Of a stretch of DNA of 64,000 nt, positions 55,421-64,000 are shown piece by piece. The notes beneath the pieces were generated by a model that saw only the letters and a program-made list of their open reading frames with translations, was not told where the DNA came from and made no database searches. The stretch is from positions 5,058,170-5,122,169 of the forward strand of contig CM037830.1 of the NCBI GenBank assembly GCA_021234535.1, given 5' to 3'. The position numbers and the translations under genes are program-made. The DNA is from Stichopus chloronotus. Taxonomy: Eukaryota; Echinodermata; Holothuroidea; Aspidochirotida; Stichopodidae. Position 1 is the stretch's first letter. Each line of letters opens with the position of its first letter.

Positions 55421-57010
55421 CTCCAAGGTTTCGGAAAGGAAAACATTTTTAAAGAATTTGATCAAGGATTTGATGTCCAGAAACTCAGGCAAGGGGATAT
55501 AAATTAACGAAAATAGATGGTAATCTACGTGGATATGAGTTCAAATTTTAACATGATGAATGACTGGAGTTTGTGAAGCCTTCAGATGAAATACAAAGGC
55601 TTCAATAAGTGGTACTTTCCTAGGACCGGTGCATTTTGAAACCTGGGAGAAACGGGAAGGGGGGGGGGGGGACGTGAAGAGAAATAGGAGGTTCATGTGC
55701 GAGTGCCTTCATTCCTACAACTACTTCCAGCTCAGTGCAAGAATAAAGTTTCTGTACTGCATAAATACGTAGGTAGGCTGCTTGGTCGACATATATATCA
55801 GGCTGTGACTGTTCTTCTAAATGGGTGCACAATAAAGACGTCATCACAGTGTGGGGTATGCTAAGTGTCATACCAGGGAGGTGCAATTGAGAAGGAGATA
55901 TAACGGGACGGTTAAGATATGCCAGTCCTGTAAGATTTTCTCCCGTGTGATGACTTTCATCTCTTAAAGGGATGAGAAATGCTTGGAGTGCCGTTTTACT
56001 TTTGTGTGATGTATCTTACTTCTAAGGACATCCAAGTAATCTTCATTCACATTTAACATGCTTATGATCTTTGAAAAGGATTGCGTAGGAAAAGGCTTTG
56101 ATGCGAGATTCATTGCCGACAACTTCAAATCACTGTTTCAAAAATCGAAATGACTAATTACCTTTTTGGACTCAAGACAGAGTGTTATATAAGAATAAGA
56201 AATAGATCTTTGCCATATGCAAATGACGAAAACGGTCATAAAACTATATTTTACTGTAACATTTTATCAATTTTCGCTAACTTTTGCAAGCCTTTGCAGA
56301 GGATGTATCCATGTTCAATAAGTTACGCAAAATCAAATTTTTCTACCGCAATAGGCGTCGAACCGCGTCTAAAGTTGGCCGCGGAAACGGATTTTCAAGA
56401 ATAACAACTGGCAATTTACAGCTATAGACAAAATTTTTCGATAGGTAAATTTACAACGGAGTAGACAACATGAACCTTTTACGATAAGTTCCTTATACAC
56501 TTCAATCCCTTTGAATCTGCAAGAGGTGGAACTAATTGTTTTGTAGCTTAACATGAAATTTACATGTCACTTTAAATGCAAAATATTTTTCAGGATTGAT
56601 TTAGAGACCTCAAACAGCAGTAATAAAAATTCCCACTGACCAGTATATGAAAGACATGACTTTTTTATAACATAATTTTCTTTCTCAAATATGAACATAT
56701 GAATGAATCCTATGGTTACACCATCTAAGATTACTATTGCTCTATTATATACACTTAAGTTGGCTTTGCTATTTACCTCTGTTTCATGTGTCACCTTTAA
56801 AATACACTTGAAACAAAACTTGAACTGGATTGCTCTTTCTAGCTAGGAAAAAAAAACAAAAAAAAAAAACAGACGGATTCACCTGTGATGATTTATATTT
56901 AAAACAGTATCATGCAATAATTTTATTCAATACCGTAGTAGGAAAGAAGTGTGAGTGACCAAATTTGCTTCTTTATGACAGACAAGCGGCATAGACGTAA
57001 TTGTGTAAAA

Positions 57011-57080
57011 CAGGGGTGGCCTTTTGACTGTACAGGCCAGATATGATGAGTGAAATCTTGTCCAACGACCAGCTGCTGAT
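57011..57080. mobile_element. hAT-like transposon 5' end
   Basis: Begins CAGGGGTGGCC, the hAT-type terminus also seen inverted at 51813, and continues TTTTGACTGTACAGGCCAGA. No partner terminus is visible within the next kilobase, so only one end can be claimed. Confidence 0.45.
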
Positions 57081-58106
57081 TATAAATATTTTACGATGAG
57101 GACTTTCAAACAATGTTAATCTTAATTCTAGCTATGTAAATCTAAATTCTAGCTATACATAATTTTAGTCCTTGTTGATAAGTAATGGGCCATATAGCCT
57201 TACCGGGCAGCATTAAATTAACGGCTGCCCGCTGAGCAATCCCGGGTGAAAATAACAAAAGTGAGGGCGTAATTTCAGTTTGAATACCAGCGCCATCAGG
57301 CCCTTAAAAGAAAACAATTTTTATTGTATCTATTTAGTCCCAAGGTTTGCTAGTTTGAAATTGTAGAGGAATATCCGGAGGAGTTTTCGCGACGTTGGAC
57401 GATCGGGGAGGTGTTTTTACGAGTAAACAACAAACAAATGACGTCACTTTTATTTACATGCAATATGTTGAAGCGCAACTAGCCTACTATTGACAGCAAC
57501 AGCCTGAGGACAGGCTAATATATTTTGTTGTTTAAATCTCGCTGTACATATATTTTGGAAGTCAAACAAAGGTTTGTTATTTGGAGGTTGTAAAGAAATG
57601 TAATAAGATTTTCAAGCTATTAGACGATAGCAAAAAAAAAACTTTTATGCACAACAACAGATATCAGTACTTAACTGTGAAAGGCCCTAGAAATGATCTG
57701 TTTCAGTATGTCAGCAAAAAAGCTGGGTTTTTCTGTAATTTGGGTGTAAAAGCAGGTGGATTGGATAATATATAGTGTGAAAAATTGATGCAATTTGACG
57801 ATATTACTTTTTACAACTTTTTAGGTCAACAGAGGAAAACATTTGTATATACCTCTTCACTCACATCAAATAATTTATTGATCTCTAGAACAAAATCCAA
57901 CCTACCTCAAGTACGGACAATCAAACGTGCCGTAGAAGTTAAAAACGTCAGCTTTCCATAGAGTGGAAAGTCATATGGAATAAAAACTTCTATAAGACTT
58001 TACAGACCACATTAGTTTAACAAAATGGTAGCAGTCGCCTATTACGTCACATACAATTACGTAATCAACATATGACATTGAACTAATTTTATCGTCCCCA
58101 GCCCGA

Positions 58107-58190
58107 CTTCCACCAACTCGAGGCCTATCAATTACAATTGACTGCAAAATCAGAAGTTCAAATTAGACAGGGAACGTCCCTAATAGGTGG
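58107..58190. repeat. Dispersed repeat, copy A
   Basis: CTTCCACCAACTCGAGGCCT, CTGCAAAATC and AAATTAGACAGGGA are repeated in the same order at 58923-59000, about 0.8 kb away, with moderate divergence. Confidence 0.65.
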
Positions 58191-58922
58191 TGACGTGAGA
58201 AAAAAAAAATCAAGAGCAGCATTAAAAAATATTACATTTTTTACATTTCGGACGAGGTCAAACTGGTTTATATTTATGTTCTAATTATGAATTGTTTTGC
58301 TATTTCTTTTTATGATGACCTACTTCATAGTTTCATGGCATTCTTCTGTATGTTTGGAAGTAACTTTTTATCAACTTTTGTGAACTTTGATCTTTTCCAT
58401 GTCCTATGTTTATGTATTTGTTTGCCATTTTTTTTATTAACGTTCCATTTAACTTTCATTGTAGCTTATATTTATGTTTTATATTTATATGTTTATATGC
58501 CTGGTTTATATTTATGTCTTAATTACGACTTTTTATACAATTTCTTTTGCTTTCTTAACTTTGTCTCGTACATGGTACAGAGGGGAAGATAAGCTTTGGC
58601 TGAGTCTTACCATCTTTTATGAATGTTTAAAGAAGTAAAATAAACAAAATGCAAGCATGCTCGGTCGACAGTGTGATGGTGGCGCAGAAGGTTGGTTGGT
58701 ACAGGCTATTGTTACCTTCTATACGGTGTATTTAATAGGATAATTTTGCTCTCACATGAAACTAGGATGTCCTATATTTAAGCGTCATTGTGATTGGTCA
58801 CCCTGTGACCTTCTATGAATGAAGAATTGATTGCTCCTTACTTTCTGTGCCATAGTCATAGTGGTCAATTACTGTCGACCGTACTACCGCACATGTCATA
58901 CGTAATCAGCAAAAGACAGCAT

Positions 58923-59000
58923 TTCCACCAACTCAGGGCCTATCAATCACAAGTGACTGCAAAATCGGGGTTTAAATTAGACAGGGACACTTCCTTGTTG
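58923..59000. repeat. Dispersed repeat, copy B
   Basis: Direct-orientation partner of 58107-58190 (TTCCACCAACTCAGGGCCTA, GACTGCAAAATC, AAATTAGACAGGGA). The plus-strand 115-codon frame across it is therefore unlikely to be a gene. Confidence 0.65.
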
Positions 59001-60010
59001 GTCAGAAACTCAAACACATGGATAATGAAAACAATGGGTTGCTGCATATGCTGTGTAATAGGAGCTACTCTGCATCTTACAGAATTTGCTGTCAATCAAA
59101 GAGCAGAACCAATTGATAATTTTGTTTCCACTTTGCCAACTAGCCCAGCAATGCAGCTGTAGCTCACACAATTGAACTGACGGTTACGGCCCTATGTTCT
59201 GACACACTTTTGTTCCCACACCCCGTGTTCTGACACTCTCATGTTACAACACATTCATTACATCAGGCACCATTTTGGGTCCCAGCTATGACGCTCGGCA
59301 TAGTAATGATTGATCAGCCGCTGCTGTCGGAATTTAAGTGTACATGTCAAAATATAAGTGTGTTGGAACATTGGGGTGTCGAAACTTATGGCAGCCACTG
59401 AGTTAAGTAGAGGTAATCTTTGTAGCACTGCAAAATGAAAGTACAGTACTTGGAAGGTGACAAAATGTAACATATAAAAAGTATCTAGTTGACACATTAC
59501 CAAGCCTATGACATTGTCATATGCCAGAGTAGTATATTTATTTCGATAGTTGAAAAATGGCATTAGGTGTACCAGCTATGATCTGTAGAGAAGGTTAAAA
59601 CTCCTTTCTGCTGTGTGATATGTAAGGATGCAATGGATAATGTTCAGATCCTGTCAGAGCTGGCTTTGGCTGCATCTGAATTAAATGTGTGCTGGACTAG
59701 GTTTTTGCAATGGTTGTAAAATTAGAATGTACATGGTTTGTAAAAAAAAAAAACACTGCAGTGATGATGCAACAAATCAACTCTGTTTTCTCTTTAGAGT
59801 TTACAATGATCACTCAGCCACATGCTTTACTAACTAATTTGTGATAGGTGATATTTCAGTTGGACTTGATGACCCACAGGGCAGATAGGCTGGCCAGACC
59901 AACCGTAAAATTTGATTATTGTTTACTAGAGTGACCACAGAATAGCTCCCCAGCGAAACCTGTTCAGTTAGAGTGCCGTGTGCAAAACAGCAACCATTTT
60001 GACATATTAC

Positions 60011-60244
60011 CTCACACACTTGGTGTGTGAGCTAATAAGTCAAAATAACACGAAAATCGCAAATAATTCAACTTCCCTTTTGAATATTTCATTTCTAAAT
60101 AGTACAAAAAATATCCATTTTGACAATGAGTCTATGACCAAAGTTTCAGTCAAAATACTTCAAAAATGAAAACTCTGAAACATTTCCATAAAGTTGACGA
60201 CATCTGCCTGGCTCTATAAGCTCACACAGTAATGTGTGTGAGCT
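60011..60244. mobile_element. MITE with hairpin termini, 234 bp
   Basis: Each end is itself a hairpin: CTCACACACTTGGTGTGTGAG on the left and AGCTCACACAGTAATGTGTG AGCT on the right. The two ends are also inverted copies of each other (both contain CTCACACAC and TGTGTGAGCT). TAC flanks both sides and may be the target duplication. The inside is AT-rich and non-coding. Confidence 0.65.
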
Positions 60245-62206
60245 ACAAATGTATCTTGGAGTGATGAGTAACTGCCTTTAAACTTGTCACATGTTACAGT
60301 ATTCACAGTTCCCAACTTTCCTTGCCTTTTGTCTCTTTTGCCTTCAACATCTGAGAGATGTATGCATAATGCTGAGCTAGCATACTACTTAAATTCCTTC
60401 TTAAGCAAAACTGCCTTTTGGTAACTTTTTCTGAAGTACTCAAATTACAATTAAAAAAAATGCAATCATTATTTTTTCCATTTATTTTGTTTTATTGTGT
60501 ACATTTATTCTTTTGTTATTTACAACAGGACCATGACACTATACAAACAACTAAAAATCAGTACGGTAGTGTCACTAGTGCGCAGATGCAATAAACTGCA
60601 TTTCATTCGAATATTTTCAATTTCATGAAACTACGACCTTATGCTAAATGTAATAAAAATGAAGCACTCAACACAGAGGAAATATTTGCACCTGCCCCAA
60701 TTTGTATCATACATATAAACATCTTGATATGTTTCACTCAAAGACTTTGTGAAGTAAATTGATTGAAGGGATCTACCCCTCACAAGATCTCTGGACACTT
60801 GGGTATGATTGGTACTCAACAGTGAAATCTATGGCCTCCCTTGACATTTCCAGATGCTTTCAGTATGATAAGTAATGTAACATCTGTAGTTCTAAGTTTA
60901 AGAAGGCCTGGATTTGGTTATGGGGAAGGGCAAAGAAAACCCTCTCAGTGATCGCAGATTTTAACAAGCAAAGTCAATGGGTGAAAAATACGCAAAATTG
61001 TTCTCCCATGTCAGATCCTCTTGGTCAGCCTTCCCATGGAGAGGGACATAGCCCTGTAATTCTACACTCAGAGATTAAATTATATTTTTCATGCAACCCG
61101 AGGAGTTTGGGGGTCATTAGAAGCAGAGTTTGGCTATGAGGACAGGCCAAAATGACCTTGGACTCTAATTTTCAAAAGTCAATAACAGGGTGTTATGATT
61201 TTGACAATGTAACTTTTTTGTTACATTTAGACCATAATGTGCACAATGCAACTATTTTAGTGAGAGGTTTAACCAGAGTAAAGTGCTATATAGCCTCTTC
61301 TGATGAAATTCACTCAAGGTTTAAACTCATTAACATAACTTTATATCAAATCATCCTGTATGTATCAGATCTGCATGGTAACATGTATGTAGGCTAACAC
61401 TAAGGTTGTACACAGGCTATGCAGTAACACAGTATTGGTGCAGTCACATCCCAATACATACACATGCTATAAATAACAACAGATAGTTCCCAGTTCATTC
61501 AACACATGGAGAAATCAAGTGGCTTCCAGATTTCTTTAACATATAAGGAGTTACATGAATCAGGTAATCCATTCATGAATTCCACAGCATGGTCCAAACT
61601 TTACAAAACTACAGGCACCTAACATCACAATGTACCACTGAATTGCCTTACAGTTCTATGGAGTCACTCACATCAATTAAAATTTAAGGTTCAGGAACTT
61701 AAAAAAACTGCTCCAAATAGGACTAGAAAGTAGACGATAAGTTTATGTGAAAGATGATGAATACAGCAAAGCAGAACTTTGAAAAGAAAAGGCACAATTT
61801 GGTAATTTTTCCTCTACCAGGCAGGTGTGCCTCATGAATGAGAGAAAACTGAACAGATTTGGGAAAGCATTTATCATCAAGTCCAGGCTTTGATTTCCAT
61901 TGCCTTGTTACCTATTGAAAGTTACAGATTGTTTTATTCATCAAATACATTATTGTATCACAAAAGCATTCTTTTCTGAAAATAAGCTACCAAAACAGTA
62001 CAAAAGAAGGAAAAGAAAGGTCAAATGTGTTAAGCAGACCACACACTGGTGATATGTTTCCAGACTTCATGTTTTTCAGCACCTTTTTGTTTTGTAAAAA
62101 AATAATTTGCAGCCCACAGAGCAATTAACTTTGATACCTGTCTGTACAGTTTCCTCTTTTAACGATTAAAGTAATTAAATACTGTACATGTAGACCAAAA
62201 TTTCAG

Positions 62207-62325
62207 GTAAATGAGATCACTTTTGAACATCGTAGTCCCCCAGCAAGGATTGCCTCAACAGGATTAAGCAAGGAACATCCTCCAGGATGTATTACTCATT
62301 TTGTGAACCTTTCGTCAGCGATGCG
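62207..62325 (+). CDS. Candidate internal exon, unknown protein
   Basis: ATTTCAG|GTAAAT to GATGCG|GTGAGTAATG, a strong donor. The enclosed 119 bases are open for 39 codons and two bases, with a protein-like composition (EITFEHRSPPAR, then SKEHPPGCITHFVNLSSAMR). I could not assign a family; a faint likeness to one block of Asunder/INTS13 is too weak to use. It overlaps the minus-strand candidate at 62292-62468 and at most one is likely to be real. No partner exons were recognised. Confidence 0.3.
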
Positions 62326-62468
62326 GTGAGTAATGACAATCTAAGCAAGCAGTCCGCAGCAGGCATGAAGTAGGCGTAACCATGGAGATGACCAACCCTA
62401 TCGAATGGATTCCTGAATTTTCGGTACGTTTTCATGTGCCTGCTGATACATCCAAATTGAGCCAATTT
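62292..62468 (-). CDS. Candidate terminal exon, unknown protein
   Basis: Preceded by a very good 3' splice site (CTTTCTTTTTTTTCAG), then 58 open codons and a stop. Residues include CISRHMKTYRKFRNPFDR. The ISRH...NPFDR spacing recalls the C-terminus of ZDHHC12-type palmitoyltransferases, but nothing after it fits and no DHHC exon is seen. Overlaps the plus-strand candidate at 62207-62325. Confidence 0.25.
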   Translation of the reverse strand, partial: KLAQFGCISRHMKTYRKFRNPFDRVGHLHGYAYFMPAADCLLRLSLLTASLTKGSQNE

Positions 62469-62950
62469 CTGAAAAAAAAGAAAGAAGACAGACACAAGTT
62501 TAACACAATGAGTACAATGCAAGCTTGTAATTGTGTGTAGTTAGTTGAGGCTTCAGTTCAGCTTTACTTGGAATGTTCTCGGAATTTTTTAGGATAGGTA
62601 CATACACAAAAATTCAGTCTTTACAGAAAGAAAGTATTCTGGACACTAGAAGGACCATTAAAGCTGGAATTTGCGTTGAAAATTTGTCAGTGAAAGTCAA
62701 ATTCTGCGGAATATCTCACAGCCACTGCAAAATAACATTAAGTGCCATTTTTGCAAAGATGAATTTCCACATCCATTCCCATTGGTCTGTTTGGTTTTAA
62801 AGATTATTGACTGCTATGATTTCTCAGACAGTATGAATTTTGTAGGGCCAACAAAAATGTCAAGACACTTTCATATTCAAATACCTGAAAGATGACGACA
62901 TAGTCCTTTGTTAGGTTTTGTGACAGTTGATACTGAAAACTAACAAAGAT

Positions 62951-62988
62951 AGATGTGATTACCAGTACCAGATGTGATTACCAGTACA
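62951..62988. repeat. 19-bp direct tandem duplication
   Basis: AGATGTGATTACCAGTAC occurs twice in a row with one base between. A recent slip-type duplication. Confidence 0.85.
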
Positions 62989-63101
62989 ACTCACATTCCA
63001 ACTTAAAATGTTTATTGAGGCTAATGATTACGAACACAGAAAAACAAAAAACAAGGAAGGACATATTAACATGATAGGAAGAACAAATACGAGAAACAGA
63101 G

Positions 63102-63480
63102 GCCAAGGGCACCGTGGTTCCTTGCACAAATGGAAAGTATAAAATGTAAACTATCAAGTAAAACAAGCATTTTGCATTATTTTGTACAATAGCCCAAATC
63201 ACCCATTTCTGACCATGAAGCCTCACTTTTGTAACACAAAATCAGTAGAGAAAGCAACATATTTCATGATTTTATACAATGGCCAATATGGCTCATTTCC
63301 GACATTGGACCCCCCAACATGGCAAACATACACCCACATGGAACCACTTCCATACCACTGATGTGACCAACCATCAACAGTGCTTAATACATACAATCTG
63401 CAAGAGAAGAAGTATTTTGCATGAATTCACAACAGCCTATGGGCACCATGGTTCCTTGAACTAACACTGTAAAATTATAT
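63102..63480. repeat. Diverged tandem-like repeat
   Basis: GGGCACCGTGGTTCCTTG (63109) recurs as GGGCACCATGGTTCCTTG (63440). TTTTGCATTATTTTGTACAA + TAGCC recurs as TTTCATGATTTTATACAATGGCC (63262) and TTTTGCATGAATTCACAACAGCC (63414). The order suggests two or three old copies of a 90-330-bp unit. Confidence 0.5.
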
Positions 63481-64000
63481 GCTGCAAAACAGCCATTTTA
63501 ATTAATGCAATGAATTGAAGATGTTGATTCCTACAATATACAGCAATATCCCATTCATTTTCAAAGCACAAACAGCTGTGAATCTTTCATTTAAAGCCCT
63601 AGAAAGAAAGGGTTCTGCAAATTACAAGAAGACTTATCGCATCTATGCCCCTTTAAAGTCTACCCAACACTGACAGCATACCCTGGAGGGAATTGCTAAA
63701 GTCTAGTTTCCAAGAACAGGAACTGACTTATTTTCTTTCATTCTGTATTGTCCTGCTTACTAATTAAAAGCCATTTACATCAATGCACACATCAGCACTG
63801 AAGCAGGTGGATGTAAACTGATCTAGTCAATACTGTGTCTGGTGTGACCACCTGCAGTACTTCCCACAGCACTGCTGAATCTTCATTTGATCAGGAAACT
63901 ACTACCTCAAGCAATATTTCCATGATTTGCAAGAGGGGGACTGATGGAACATATAAGCATCCATAGCATCAAATGGCACAAAGGAATTTCAGTAACCAAA

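Larger units (their letters stand above)
55900..62200. other. Upstream non-coding region
   Basis: No gene is recognised here. It holds a hAT-like end (57011), a repeat pair (58.1 and 58.9 kb), a T-rich tract (58260-58560) and a MITE (60.0 kb). The open frames are short, start at random and lack splice or codon support. Confidence 0.7.
62469..64000. other. Right-hand end, no recognised gene
   Basis: Apart from the 19-bp duplication and the diverged repeat at 63.1-63.5 kb, I see only AT-rich sequence. Exons of a gene beyond the right edge cannot be excluded. Confidence 0.6.

Noticed and set aside
58287..58592. 101-codon hydrophobic plus-strand frame; possible mitochondrial insert
   Set aside because: T-rich low-complexity sequence gives Phe/Leu/Tyr codons; no recognisable mitochondrial protein motif.
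58815..59162. 115-codon plus-strand frame
   Set aside because: Overlaps a dispersed repeat also present at 58.1 kb; no protein family recognised.

Overview
The window is an AT-rich, gene-poor stretch of animal nuclear DNA: short exons with GT-AG borders separated by introns of up to about 33 kb, many small inverted-repeat transposon remnants, simple repeats and a minisatellite. It looks like a marine invertebrate. The recurring TGACCTTTGACC-type repeat (about 32 kb) and the very common TACTGTA/TACAGTA words made me think of an echinoderm, but that is only an impression.

One gene is certain. It is a protein phosphatase of the PP2C/PPM class, PPM1H/J/M subfamily, on the minus strand. Six coding exons are present, 5' to 3': 51926-52179 (start codon), 50598-50739, 47614-47892, 14638-14750, 5979-6182 and 1-90. 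The last is cut by the window edge. Intron phases are 2, 0, 0, 2, 2 and every junction keeps the frame, giving 360 codons plus two bases. The N-terminal PPM1H-type region, the metal-site motifs NEDQA and FDGHAG, the core SGGCT and NAGDSR motifs and the subfamily block ending in ATIG are all inside. The C-terminal catalytic aspartates lie beyond base 1. A 5' UTR exon joining at 52195 is likely. Two upstream donor sites (52377 and 55295) are candidates for the first exon.

Layout: 1-5978 holds the last exon seen and an intron with a 15-bp minisatellite. 5979-14750 holds two exons and an 8.5-kb intron. 14751-47613 is one 33-kb intron with a tRNA-derived SINE, several MITEs, a 198-bp near-perfect foldback, an old tandem repeat and an (ATC)n tract. 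47614-52195 holds the three 5' coding exons and a mariner-like MITE. 52.2-56 kb is the likely promoter and 5' UTR region. 56-64 kb is upstream DNA with repeats and two mutually exclusive, unproven exon candidates near 62.3 kb.

I see no operon, CRISPR array, functional RNA gene or new defence or metabolic system. The points most worth a second look are the two related decayed exon-like segments at 14.4 and 43.2 kb, the foldback at 27.5 kb, the minisatellite close to an exon, and the exon candidates at 62.3 kb.
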